Assembly: GCA_947629345.1 (NCBI GenBank)
Contig: CANRDK010000003.1
Coordinates: 1-39,343 of the forward strand
Direction of reading: 5' to 3'
Length of the DNA stretch: 39,343 nucleotides
From: an uncultured Clostridia bacterium
GTDB taxonomy: Bacteria > Bacillota > Clostridia > Christensenellales > Borkfalkiaceae
The translations under genes and the position numbers were made by a program. Shown here piece after piece: positions 31,106 to 39,205 of this stretch. Below the pieces are notes generated by a model, which was not told the origin of the DNA, did no database searches, and worked only from the letters and a program-made list of their open reading frames with translations. Each line of letters begins with the position of its first letter. Position 1 is the stretch's first letter.

Positions 31106-33787
31106 TTATTTTGCCACGTTGAGCGAGATGAGATGCATATTGGACGTCAGGCCCTTGAAAGCGGAGAGCTCGGAGTCGGGCGTGAAGGTGCTCACATCGA
31201 TCTTATTGGTGTTGTAGGCAAAGAGGTCGTCCCTCTGATAGGTGGGAAGCTCAACGGCGAGTTCCATAACGAGGTCGAGCGCGGACTTGTAGATATTCGC
31301 ACGCGTGATCTTGCCGTTGTCCGTTGAATCGTCGACCTTGCGGCCCTCTTCGATCAGCTCGGAGAGCTCATCGATGATATCCCTCTCTGTCTGATACTTG
31401 CTTGTCGTGTCGCGGAGGATCTGCTTGTATCCCCAGTTGTTGACGGAGGTCGCCGTGGAATCCTTGTGGTAGACCTGATACATATCGGGGTCGATCGTGG
31501 AGCCCCACGCTGCCGCCCAAACGGTGAGGTCGCCCGTGGAGAGCTTCTGGAGGCCGTAGGTATCCGTTTTGACTTCGATTTCGAAGCCCCAGTTGTTGAG
31601 GAGTTCCTTCGCGTGCCAGAGGGCTGCCCATGCGGGGTGGTCGCTCTCATCGCCGACGACGGTGAAGGTATATTTGCAGGTGTCGCTGCCCTTAAAGTAG
31701 ACTTGGTCGGAGTTGAGCGTGTAGCCGCCGAGATCGCCGACGAGGTGACGGATGAAGTCCTCCTGCTCCTGCGAGGTCAGGGTGTCCCCCGCTTTCTTGT
31801 TGAGACGGGTCACATAATCCCTGTAGTCGGGATCGACGACGTTGAGGTTGGAGGGAACGGGACCGTTGATATAGGGATAATAGCTCGTGACGTTCTGCAG
31901 TGCGAGGGTGGAGACCCAGCTCGAGAGGGACATGGAGCGGTAGATGGGCTTCGCCGTCGTGCCGTAGTAGTTGACCGTCTCCTGCGTGTTGATGCAGTAC
32001 ATAATGGCGCGGCGGACATAGATGCTGGGCACTTTGCCCGCGTTGATGCCGATATAGCCGTAACCTGAAGTCTGGACGTTCTTGTTGCCGATGCCCTCAT
32101 CCCTCTTTCCGTTGAGTTCGGTGATGGTGCCGGGCTTTGCATTGGGTTCGACGAAGTCGATGGAGCCCGTGTAGAGGGAGTCGACCATCTGGTTCTCCGC
32201 AACGACGCTGAAGCGAACCTTCTTGATCTTTGCGGGGCCCTTTCCGTCGGGATTGAAGTAAGGGTTGCGCTCGAAATAGACGCCGCCGAGGTCATAGAAC
32301 TGCCCTGCGGTGATGTTGTCGATCCCGCCCGACGCCTTACTTGCGGCATAGGCACCCGCACCGACGGGAACGCCGACCTTTTCGGTGGAGTTGACGACGT
32401 TGTTCATGAAGGACTGCGAGCGGTATTCCACGCCGAAGTTGCTCTCATAGTCGAACGCGGCGATATGCTCCGCATCCGAATAGTAGTACATGGGTGCGAC
32501 GGAGAAAGCGAAGTTCCAGATGGCCTTGGGGTCGATCTCCTTGATGGTGATGGAGAGGACTTCGTTGTAGCCGTCCTTTACATGGGTGTGTGCGTCGTCC
32601 TCATACTGGGGAACGTCGTACTCTTTGTTGTTGACGGTGACCTTTTGGTCCTTGTTGGCAAACTTGATACCTGAGACGTTGGGGAATTGCAGCGACCCTT
32701 CGGTGTTGTCCTTCTCCATTTCGTCGCCCTCGAGGTAGGTGCGGAACTCCTCCGACGTCTTCCAATATTGAACGACCTCGTTGAGCTTGTCGGGAATGTT
32801 GTTCTCATAGACGTAATTGATCGCCTGTTCCTTGGTCCAATTGCGGAAATCTTCGGGCTTGCTCGAGCCGCTCGTCAGCTCGCCGTCTCCCCCGTTCGCT
32901 TTCTTGTTCCAAGTGATCACGCCCTCGTTGTAGAGGAACTGTTCGGCGTCGGAACCGAGAAGGTTCTCCACCGTCTCCCCCTTTCCGTTGGTGAACTTGG
33001 TGTCCTGATAGGTGCCTGTCGAAGTCGTCCAGTCGTTCTCGAGTTCCTTATTGAAGAATTCGATGACCTTGTCGAAATCCTCTACGATATTGGGATAGGA
33101 GGAAGGGTTCTTAAGTTTTTCGAGCTCAGCTCTGAACCCTGCCGTATCCAACGCCTGATTGTCGTCGTTGTCGTAAATTTCGTTGAAGGCGGAGAGGAGC
33201 GCGTCGATACGGGTCTGTGCCCTCTGCCTGTACTTGTCGCGGAAGGAATCCTGCTCCGTTTCGCTCGCTTCCTGCGTGCGGTATTCCTGCAGGCCGAGGA
33301 TCTCCGTCGAATAGATGGTGCTCGAGCCCGTGTAGGCGGGGTCGAGATAGACATAGAGATTGAAGAGCACGTCCTTCATCGAGAGATAGCTGCCGTTCGA
33401 GTAGCGGATATTGTTCTTGAGGACGAACTTGTACTCCGTCTGGATGGGATCGGTCTTGTTGACGGGATCCTGATAGGTCGTATTGATCTCGAGGTCCTTG
33501 ACGACAACTGCCTCGTCGTCGCCCCAGATGGGGTTGCCCTTGGAATCGTTGGCGAGCATGCCGATCTGCGTCATGCCGACGATGTTGCCGTCCGTTGCGG
33601 AGGTCGAGAAGAAGGGATTGAATACCTTGTCGAGTGCGAGCGTTGAGAACACGAGCGGGTCGTTCTCGTTGTCAAAGTTGCCCTTGCCGCCCGTGCCGCC
33701 CTCGTCTCCGTCGCCGCAGGCGGCAAAGAGGCCGAGCGAAAGCACGCATGCAAGCCCTGTTGCCAAATAACGAAATACCTTTTTCAT
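31106..33787 (-). CDS. oppA: Oligopeptide-binding lipoprotein OppA (SBP family 5), unusually long
   Basis: An 893-residue substrate-binding lipoprotein that delivers peptides to OppBCDF. The lipobox FAAC makes Cys24 the anchor, followed by an acidic/Gly linker. SBP_bac_5 landmarks are present: LVFSTLALDKVFNPFFSTSA near the start, the VPVGAGAYAASKASGG region, YFERNPYFNPDGKGPAKIKK, VRRAIMYCINTQ and WAAAWGSTIDPDMYQVYH. Usual members have about 540 residues; here about 350 more are present, mostly a charged, helix-rich insert after the first beta strands (about residues 165-420). AAGGAG precedes the ATG. The gene follows the InlB-repeat lipoprotein by 38 bases. A larger binding cavity or an added surface for a partner is possible. 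Confidence 0.93.
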   Translation of the reverse strand: MKKVFRYLATGLACVLSLGLFAACGDGDEGGTGGKGNFDNENDPLVFSTLALDKVFNPFFSTSATDGNIVGMTQIGMLANDSKGNPIWGDDEAVVVKDLEINTTYQDPVNKTDPIQTEYKFVLKNNIRYSNGSYLSMKDVLFNLYVYLDPAYTGSSTIYSTEILGLQEYRTQEASETEQDSFRDKYRQRAQTRIDALLSAFNEIYDNDDNQALDTAGFRAELEKLKNPSSYPNIVEDFDKVIEFFNKELENDWTTSTGTYQDTKFTNGKGETVENLLGSDAEQFLYNEGVITWNKKANGGDGELTSGSSKPEDFRNWTKEQAINYVYENNIPDKLNEVVQYWKTSEEFRTYLEGDEMEKDNTEGSLQFPNVSGIKFANKDQKVTVNNKEYDVPQYEDDAHTHVKDGYNEVLSITIKEIDPKAIWNFAFSVAPMYYYSDAEHIAAFDYESNFGVEYRSQSFMNNVVNSTEKVGVPVGAGAYAASKASGGIDNITAGQFYDLGGVYFERNPYFNPDGKGPAKIKKVRFSVVAENQMVDSLYTGSIDFVEPNAKPGTITELNGKRDEGIGNKNVQTSGYGYIGINAGKVPSIYVRRAIMYCINTQETVNYYGTTAKPIYRSMSLSSWVSTLALQNVTSYYPYINGPVPSNLNVVDPDYRDYVTRLNKKAGDTLTSQEQEDFIRHLVGDLGGYTLNSDQVYFKGSDTCKYTFTVVGDESDHPAWAALWHAKELLNNWGFEIEVKTDTYGLQKLSTGDLTVWAAAWGSTIDPDMYQVYHKDSTATSVNNWGYKQILRDTTSKYQTERDIIDELSELIEEGRKVDDSTDNGKITRANIYKSALDLVMELAVELPTYQRDDLFAYNTNKIDVSTFTPDSELSAFKGLTSNMHLISLNVAK

Positions 33788-33825
33788 GCTATTTACTCCT
33801 TAAAACTGATTTTCTGTGTGAAATT

Positions 33826-35133
33826 TTATTCCGTAACGGAATCGGTCAGTGTGACCGTTGAAGCGGAAACCGTGTTCGTCGTCCCCACGCCGAGATGGAT
33901 GACCTCTTCCCTCTCGACATAGAGATTGCTCTCGGAGAAGCCGCGGGGGAGCCTTGTGCAGCTGTAGGTGCCGTTGAATGTGACATTCTCAAAGACGGAA
34001 TTCGTTGCCATGACGGCGAGCGGTGCAACGTAGATGCTGCCGATACGGGAGTTATCCGCCGAGAGATCGATCGTGACGTTCTCAAAGGAGATATCGGATA
34101 CCTTCACGTTGTCGAGAATGCCGAAGAGGCTGATGATGAGGCTGTTGCTGAATGTTTCGTCCGAAACGAGGTTGGCGTTCGCCGCAGAGTAGCCGAGCTT
34201 GAAGTTCTTGATCGAGAATCCCTTGCCGTCGATATAGAGCTGCAGGGGGGATCCGTCGATATCCTTCTTGCCGCCGTACTTCCTCGTCTCCCCGTCGGCA
34301 AAGCCCGAGAAGGTGTTGCCGCCGAAGTCGATGTCGCACATGAGGACGATGTTCTCCGACCTCGCGATCGCGGAGTTGAGCTCGGACGATGTAGAGACAT
34401 AGGTGAACCTTCCCTCTACGAACTCCACAAAGATCCGCACCGCATATGCCTTGGAGCCGTCCTCGTTGACGATGACGTGGGTCGTTTCCTCATCTTCGCC
34501 GGGATGGACGAAGTCGGGATCCCAAGGCTCCTTGCTCTCGCTGTAAAAGACGGGACTGCTCTTGCCGTCCACAAGTTCCTTTTTGAGCGTGCAGCCCAAG
34601 GTAGATGCAACGGACGATGCGTCACGGTCGGCGCTGTTGATGTTGAACGCGGAGAACTTGGAGCCCTCTGCCACCTGATAGGTGGTGATGGACTGCACTT
34701 CGCCGTTTTCGTCCCAATAGCAGAGCTCGTACGTGCAGACATAGCTCTCCTTCCAAACGGCATAGAGCGTCAGGCTCTCCGTTTCGGAATCGATCGTGTC
34801 CCTGTCGAAATCCCAAGGGTCGGAATAGGACACTTCGCCCGTGGCCTCGTTCACCGTCTTGGTTCTGCACCAGCTGTCGATCCTGTAGCCCGAATAGGTC
34901 ACGGAGTCGCTGCCGTAGTTGTCGGGCGAGACGATCTTGCAGGAAGCCCCGGGGGCGAGATCGTAGTAATAGGTGGGCGCGCGGGTGCTGTTCTTGTATC
35001 TGCCGCCCTCGAGCTCGAACACGACCTTGACCCCCTCGAAGGAATCCTCTCCGCCGCAAGCTGTAAGAGTTCCTGCAAATATGCAGGCAATGCACGCGCA
35101 GATGAGGAGAATGATTGCTCTTTTTCTTTTCAT
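33826..35133 (-). CDS. Lipoprotein with InlB-type repeat and beta-helix-like C-terminal half
   Basis: A 435-residue lipoprotein (lipobox LTAC, Cys26), first gene of the opp-protease unit. Residues about 35-130 match the Listeria-Bacteroides InlB B-repeat pattern (VVFELEGGRY...SGYRIDSWCR...LTLYAVWKE), and a second weaker copy runs to about 245. The later part (about 250-420) has the spaced short strands of a right-handed beta-helix (NIVLMCDIDFGGNTFSGFAD; NVKVSDISFENVTIDLS). GAGGTATTC precedes the ATG, and a strong promoter lies about 90 bases upstream. Its place ahead of oppA hints at a surface role in capturing protein or peptide, but no such function is shown by the sequence. Confidence 0.82.
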   Translation of the reverse strand: MKRKRAIILLICACIACIFAGTLTACGGEDSFEGVKVVFELEGGRYKNSTRAPTYYYDLAPGASCKIVSPDNYGSDSVTYSGYRIDSWCRTKTVNEATGEVSYSDPWDFDRDTIDSETESLTLYAVWKESYVCTYELCYWDENGEVQSITTYQVAEGSKFSAFNINSADRDASSVASTLGCTLKKELVDGKSSPVFYSESKEPWDPDFVHPGEDEETTHVIVNEDGSKAYAVRIFVEFVEGRFTYVSTSSELNSAIARSENIVLMCDIDFGGNTFSGFADGETRKYGGKKDIDGSPLQLYIDGKGFSIKNFKLGYSAANANLVSDETFSNSLIISLFGILDNVKVSDISFENVTIDLSADNSRIGSIYVAPLAVMATNSVFENVTFNGTYSCTRLPRGFSESNLYVEREEVIHLGVGTTNTVSASTVTLTDSVTE

Positions 35134-35220
35134 GAATACCTCGCTTTGCCGCCTTTGGTATTAAAATTCAGGAAGTGAATGAGGCGGAAAGTCCAATATG
35201 ACATAATATTACAATATAAC

Positions 35221-35249
35221 ATTATACCCAAAACCTCCCCTTTCGTCAA
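35221..35249 (-). promoter_or_regulatory. Promoter of the lipoprotein-opp-protease unit
   Basis: Minus strand: TTGACG (35244-35249), exact 17-base spacer, TATAAT (35221-35226). The leader of about 80 bases is very AT-rich, with related words ACATAAT and ACATTAT on the plus strand at about 35200-35225. No equally good promoter was seen before any later gene of the unit, which favours one long transcript. Confidence 0.78.
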
Positions 35250-35383
35250 GGAAAAAGCGTGATATCTGCGTGAATTATTTATAAAATAATCTTATATTTG
35301 CAAAAAGTTTGGCTTATACGGGAAAATTATGCAAATATTCAACAAAAAATGTAAAATTTGGCGTAGAAGACCCCTCTGCACGG

Positions 35384-35407
35384 AAAAGGCGGAGCCGAGC
35401 TCCGCCT
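35384..35407 (-). terminator. Terminator of the P-type ATPase gene
   Basis: A perfect 9-bp stem AGGCGGAGC (35387-35395) / GCTCCGCCT (35399-35407), loop CGA; on the minus strand it is followed by TTTTCC. It lies ten bases past the ATPase stop codon. The rest of 35134-35416 holds the opp-unit promoter and AT-rich sequence without a gene. Confidence 0.8.
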
Positions 35408-35416
35408 CATTTCACT

Positions 35417-38080
35417 TTATTTTTTGTTTTTTCTCTCCGCACGCCGCAGGAAAATTTTGGATATTTCAACACCCAAGAGCGGCACAAGGCACAGCCCCGC
35501 GACGATGAGATACTGCAAAGGATTCAAGATGGTGAATCCGAAGAACGCTTCCCCGCCCGGGATGAAGGGGGTGACGAAGAGCAGGAAGAGCACGATCGCA
35601 AAGGAACCCGCCATCGCGGCATACAGGGCCTTGTTGTGCCCGCTCCCCCTTGCAAAGGCGGAGGCGGTGTCCGACCGCTGGTTGGCAACGTGGACGAGCT
35701 GGGAGACGGAGATCGTGGCAAACGTCATCGTCATGGCATCGGCCGCGCTTCCGAAGCCGTAAAGGCCGATAAAGTATGCGCCGAGCGAGACGGCGGAGAG
35801 CAGGAACCCGTGGAAGAGCACGCGCATCACGAGCCCCTTCTCAAACAGCGTTCCCGACCTCACGGGCGGATGCTCCATGATATCGGGTGCGGCGGGATCG
35901 ACGCCGAGGCCCAAGGCAGGCAGTGTATCCGTCACGAGATTGATGATGAGCACATGCACGGCGAGGAGCGGCGCAGGCAGGTTGAAGAGAGTGGCGACGA
36001 TGAGGGTCAGGATCTCCGCAATGTTGCCCGCGAGAAGGAACTGGATGACCTTGCGGATGTTGGCATACACCCGCCGTCCCTCCCGCACCGCGCTCTCGAT
36101 GGTGGTGAAATTGTTGTCGAGGAGAATGATGTCCGAGGCGTCCTTGGCAACATCCGTTCCCGCCCCCATCGCGACGCCGATGTCCGCCGCCTTGAGCGCG
36201 GGAGAATCGTTGACGCCGTCCCCCGTCATGGAGGCGACCTCCCCCGTCCGCCGGAGGGACTTGACAATACGGAGCTTGTCGGAGGGAGAAACGCGGGCGT
36301 AGACGGAGGTCTTTCCGACAACTTTGTCGAGCTCCTCGTCCGTCATGGCGGCAAGTTCGGCGCCCGTGAATGCGGCGTCCCCTTCCCTGTAGATGCCGAG
36401 TTCCTTCGCAATGGCCACAGCCGTCGTCTTGTGGTCGCCCGTGATCATGACGACGCGGATCCCCGCCGAATGGCAAGAGCTGACCGCCCCGATGACTTCC
36501 TTCCGCGGCGGGTCGATCATGCAGGTGAAGCCGAGGAAGACGAGATCGTTTTCGACGTCGTCCCCCTCCTTCGGAATGAAATCGATCTCCCGTGCCCCGA
36601 AGCCGAGCACGCGGAGCGCCTCGGCGGACATCTCCTCCGCCCTTTCGAGGAGAAACTTTCTATCCTCCTCCGTGATGGGACGCACGCCGTCCTCCGTCAG
36701 AATGGAGGAACAGAGGGGCAGGAGCCCGTCGATCGCGCCCTTGGTGTATACTTTTTTGGTCTCCCCCTCCTTGACGACGACGGACATGCGCTTTCTGTCC
36801 GAATCGAAGGGCTGTTCAAAGAGGCGGGGCTCCTCTGTCTTCAGTTTCCCGCAGTCGATGCCGTAGGCCTCTGCAAAGTCGATGAGAGCCCCCTCTGTCG
36901 GGTCGCCGAGCCATTCACCGGGGCGCTCGGGATCCCTTGCGGCGTCGTTGCAGAGCGCAGAGGCAATGAGAAGCGGTCTTGCCGTTCCGATCTCCTCCCC
37001 CTTCTTCACGTCAGTGAGGCCGCCGCACGCGAGGTAGCGGGTAACGGTCATGCGGTTGAGGGTCAAGGTCCCCGTCTTATCACAGCAGATGACGGTGGCG
37101 GAGCCGAGCGTCTCCACGGCGGGCAGACTTCGCACCAACGCCTGCTGTTTGGCCATGCGCTGGACGCCGAGCGCCATGACGACGGTCGCCGTCGCGGGAA
37201 GCCCCTCGGGAATGACGGAGATCGCGAGCGAGATCGCCATCAAGAGCGGCTGGACCCAGTTGTTTCTTACGCTCCAATCGTCGATGCGCAGGTAGCTGAT
37301 CCCGAGCATCACGAGGGCGACGATGATGCCGACGAGGGAGAGAACTTTCCCCACATGGTTGAGTTTGCGCTTCATGGGAGTGGCGAGCTCGTCCGTCTCA
37401 TCGAGCATGCCTGCGATCGAGCCGACCTGCGTGCGCATGCCCGTCTCCACCACGACGCCGACGCCCGTTCCCGCCGTGCAGACGGAGGACGAAAATGCCA
37501 TGTTGATGCGGTCGCCCAAGGGAGCGTCCTCTTTCAGAACGGTGGGAGCGTCCTTTTCAACGGGAACGCTCTCCCCCGTCAGGGCAGATTCCTGCACCGC
37601 CAAATTCGCCTCTTCGAGAAGCCGCAGGTCGGCGGGAATGACACAGCCGTCCGCCAAGATGACGACGTCGCCGGGGACGAGCTCTTCGGCGGAGATGGTG
37701 CTCTCCTTGCCGTCGCGCAGCACTCTTGCCGTCGGGGCGGTGAGCGTCGCAAGGGAGGCGAGAGCGTCGGCCGCTTTCTTCTCCTGTACCACGCCGATGA
37801 CGGCGTTCACGATGACGATGACGAAGATGACCGCTGCCTCAGCCCAATCGTGAAAGACGAGGGATAAGACCACCGCAAGGAGCAGGATGATGACCATGAC
37901 GTCCAAAACCTGCTCGAGGAGCATCTTCCAGATGCTCTTTTTCTTGCGTTCCTTGAGGGCGTTTTTGCCGTAGAGCTCTCTGCGCCGCGCGGCTTCTTCG
38001 GTGGTGAGCCCTGATATTGTTGCCGAGAGTGCGGAAAGGACCTCCTCCGTCCCCATCGCATGCCAATTTTTTTGTTCCAT
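35417..38080 (-). CDS. Type II P-type ATPase, calcium-transporting type
   Basis: An 887-residue cation pump of the PMCA/SERCA-like family, probably exporting Ca2+. It has the N-terminal cation_ATPase_N region, actuator loop TGES (168-171), PEGLPA in helix M4 (Glu292), phosphorylated Asp334 in CDKTGTLT, and hinge [10 protein letters not shown] (619-628). Ten membrane helices are likely. The SERCA Ca2+ ligands are largely kept: Asn686 and Glu689 in M5 (GNIAEI), Asn714, Thr717 and Asp718 in M6 (NLVTDTLPA). I chose the ATG at 38080: GGAG lies seven bases upstream and a -10 box just beyond. The frame stays open for 95 more codons, but those lie in an interspersed repeat. Monocistronic. The ion is inferred from conserved residues; Mn2+ is possible. 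Confidence 0.93.
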   Translation of the reverse strand: MEQKNWHAMGTEEVLSALSATISGLTTEEAARRRELYGKNALKERKKKSIWKMLLEQVLDVMVIILLLAVVLSLVFHDWAEAAVIFVIVIVNAVIGVVQEKKAADALASLATLTAPTARVLRDGKESTISAEELVPGDVVILADGCVIPADLRLLEEANLAVQESALTGESVPVEKDAPTVLKEDAPLGDRINMAFSSSVCTAGTGVGVVVETGMRTQVGSIAGMLDETDELATPMKRKLNHVGKVLSLVGIIVALVMLGISYLRIDDWSVRNNWVQPLLMAISLAISVIPEGLPATATVVMALGVQRMAKQQALVRSLPAVETLGSATVICCDKTGTLTLNRMTVTRYLACGGLTDVKKGEEIGTARPLLIASALCNDAARDPERPGEWLGDPTEGALIDFAEAYGIDCGKLKTEEPRLFEQPFDSDRKRMSVVVKEGETKKVYTKGAIDGLLPLCSSILTEDGVRPITEEDRKFLLERAEEMSAEALRVLGFGAREIDFIPKEGDDVENDLVFLGFTCMIDPPRKEVIGAVSSCHSAGIRVVMITGDHKTTAVAIAKELGIYREGDAAFTGAELAAMTDEELDKVVGKTSVYARVSPSDKLRIVKSLRRTGEVASMTGDGVNDSPALKAADIGVAMGAGTDVAKDASDIILLDNNFTTIESAVREGRRVYANIRKVIQFLLAGNIAEILTLIVATLFNLPAPLLAVHVLIINLVTDTLPALGLGVDPAAPDIMEHPPVRSGTLFEKGLVMRVLFHGFLLSAVSLGAYFIGLYGFGSAADAMTMTFATISVSQLVHVANQRSDTASAFARGSGHNKALYAAMAGSFAIVLFLLFVTPFIPGGEAFFGFTILNPLQYLIVAGLCLVPLLGVEISKIFLRRAERKNKK

Positions 38081-38107
38081 ATTCTTACTCCAAAGTCCGT
38101 ATGTTCT

Positions 38108-38136
38108 ATTATAACACAAAATCTTCGGAATAAAAA
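38108..38136 (-). promoter_or_regulatory. Promoter of the P-type ATPase gene
   Basis: Minus strand: extended -10 TGTTATAAT (TATAAT at 38108-38113) with a poor -35 TTTTTA (38131-38136) at 17 bases. It supports the start codon at 38080 and lies between that codon and the repeat. Confidence 0.65.
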
Positions 38137-38185
38137 CCATTTCTCGGATTGAAAATAAAAAATGTGGCGGGACATGATTTTGGAC

Positions 38186-38345
38186 CGTTGCCCACCCCCT
38201 ACCCCCCTCCTCAGGAGGGGGCTTCTCGGCTCCCCTCTTAGGGGAGCTGGCGAGCGTAGCGAGACTGAGGGGTTCAACCCTATCCCCCTTCGGGGTACTT
38301 CCCCTAAGAGGGGAAGCTGTCACGAAGTGACTGAGGGGGTGTCGC
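38186..38345. repeat. Interspersed palindromic repeat, family A, most complete copy
   Basis: The order of blocks is CGTTGCCCACCCCCTACCCC, CCTCCTCAGGAGGGGG, CTCCCCTCTTAGGGGAGCTG, GCGAGCGTAGCGAGACTGAG, CCCCTTCGGGGTACTTCCCC, TAAGAGGGGAAGCTGTCACG, AAGTGACTGAGGGGG. It consists of nested palindromes, and the gene-sized gap 38081-38444 holds no gene, only this copy, the promoter above and the two repeats below. Confidence 0.85.
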
Positions 38346-38365
38346 TCTAAATATGCCCCCGCCAC

Positions 38366-38397
38366 AATTTTTAATTTTTAATTTTTAATTTTTAATT
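38366..38397. repeat. Tandem 7-bp repeat AATTTTT
   Basis: Four exact copies of AATTTTT followed by AATT. It sits between a family A and a family B interspersed repeat and forms the AT-rich joint of the cluster. Simple repeats like this are prone to slip in copy number. Confidence 0.9.
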
Positions 38398-38480
38398 ACT
38401 TCCGTGCGTTTAACGGGATCCTTCCCCTTCGGCTACGCTCAGGGTCAGGATGAGCGCGAGGGGCAGGATGAGCACGAGAC
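38398..38480. repeat. Interspersed repeat, family B
   Basis: TTTAACGGGATCCTTC, then a CTACGCTCAGGGTCAGGATG part and GAGCGCGAGGGGCAGGATGA. The same words occur near 998-1050 and, less complete, at 80-105 and 180-203. It runs into the 3' end of the small gene at 38445-38645. Confidence 0.75.
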
Positions 38481-38645
38481 GGCGGGGACGCACTCGACTC
38501 GGATGCGGAAAACCTGACCGTTTGTAAACGTCAAAAGCAGCGCATCCTCTTCCCTTACACTTTCGGCCTCAAAGATCCCCTCCGTCAGCGCCTCCAGATC
38601 GTTCAAGATCTTCCCTGTTGTCACTACGTACTTCGTTTGTTCCAT
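38445..38645 (-). CDS. Short protein of unknown function, C-terminus formed by repeat sequence
   Basis: A 66-residue protein without a family I recognise. Residues 1-52 look like a small acidic alpha/beta protein (TGKILNDLEALTEGIFEAES, then DALLLTFTNGQVFRIRVECV). The last dozen residues (AVSCSSCPSRSS) are translated from the family B repeat, so the natural end has probably been replaced or cut off. AGGAGA lies eight bases before the ATG, and a promoter is visible upstream. It is divergent from the double helix-turn-helix regulator with 98 bases between the start codons, and is therefore a likely target of that regulator. Confidence 0.6.
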   Translation of the reverse strand: MEQTKYVVTTGKILNDLEALTEGIFEAESVREEDALLLTFTNGQVFRIRVECVPAVSCSSCPSRSS

Positions 38646-38694
38646 AAAACTTTTCTCCTATTGCGGTATGTGTTTCTTTGTTACCCGCAAATCT

Positions 38695-38723
38695 ATTGTA
38701 CACAAAACAGGACATAATTGCAA
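38695..38723 (-). promoter_or_regulatory. Promoter of the small gene at 38445-38645
   Basis: Minus strand: TTGCAA (38718-38723), 17-base spacer, TACAAT (38695-38700). Its -35 box lies directly next to the Shine-Dalgarno site of the divergent regulator, so binding near that gene's start could shut both. Confidence 0.6.
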
Positions 38724-38730
38724 TAGGAGG

Positions 38731-38768
38731 TTTTGTCGTTTTTATGGACGTTTTGTCGAATTTTGCCG
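38731..38768 (+). promoter_or_regulatory. Phased TTTTGTCG direct repeats over the regulator start codon
   Basis: TTTTGTCG at 38731-38738 and 38751-38758, and TTTTGCCG at 38761-38768. The spacings are 20 and 10 bases, two turns and one turn of the helix, placing all three on one DNA face. The repeats straddle the ATG at 38744. This is a candidate autoregulatory operator; part of the similarity could come from coding (VLSNFAE) by chance. Confidence 0.4.
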
Positions 38769-39184
38769 AAAAGCTCGATGAGTTAATGTTTGATGAAAAT
38801 ATCAACGGAAAAGAACTGGCAGATATCTTGGGGATCTCAAAACAGCAAATTTATTATGTCTTGAATCACAAACGCATGCCAAGCCTCGATGTACTCATTC
38901 GTGTTGCGAATCACTTTTCGTGCACAACGGACTTTCTGTTGGGGCGGGAGCCCGAAAGCAAGGCAAAGACCTTTCGCCCTGTTCCGCCTTTCCCGCAACA
39001 GCTTGCCTTTCTCTTGGACTATTTCCATGTCAAGAAATATCGGCTCTGCAAGGAAGTCCCCATCACCCACTCCGTCATCTATAACTGGCAACGCGGGAAG
39101 TTTGCGCCGAGCCTCGATTATATCATCAAACTTGCCGATTATTTCGGCTGCTCCGTCGATTTCGTCATCGGTAGAGAGAATTGA
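38744..39184 (+). CDS. Transcriptional regulator with two Xre-type helix-turn-helix domains
   Basis: A 146-residue DNA-binding protein with two HTH_3/Xre domains in tandem. The first spans about 8-68 (GKELADILGISKQQIYYVLN, ending in TTDFLLGRE). The second spans about 86-144 (RLCKEVPITHSVIYNWQRGK, ending in SVDFVIGREN). A Pro-rich linker joins them (RPVPPFPQQ). Both keep the YxxLG-type closing helix, so they look like an internal duplication; the second has lost the usual Gly/Ile pattern in its first helix. There is no effector domain. I chose the ATG at 38744; AGGAGG lies 13 bases upstream, slightly far, and no other in-frame start is nearer. The frame is open back to 38678. Likely a repressor of itself and of the divergent small gene (inference). 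Confidence 0.85.
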   Translation: MDVLSNFAEKLDELMFDENINGKELADILGISKQQIYYVLNHKRMPSLDVLIRVANHFSCTTDFLLGREPESKAKTFRPVPPFPQQLAFLLDYFHVKKYRLCKEVPITHSVIYNWQRGKFAPSLDYIIKLADYFGCSVDFVIGREN

Positions 39185-39205
39185 AGCGGATGACGTGATT
39201 CAGAA

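Noticed and set aside
35309-37867. An 852-codon open frame on the plus strand
   Set aside because: Antisense to the P-type ATPase; the sense strand has all ATPase motifs.
38081-38365. N-terminal extension of 95 residues on the P-type ATPase
   Set aside because: The extra codons are translated family A repeat. A good Shine-Dalgarno site and -10 box support the start at 38080.
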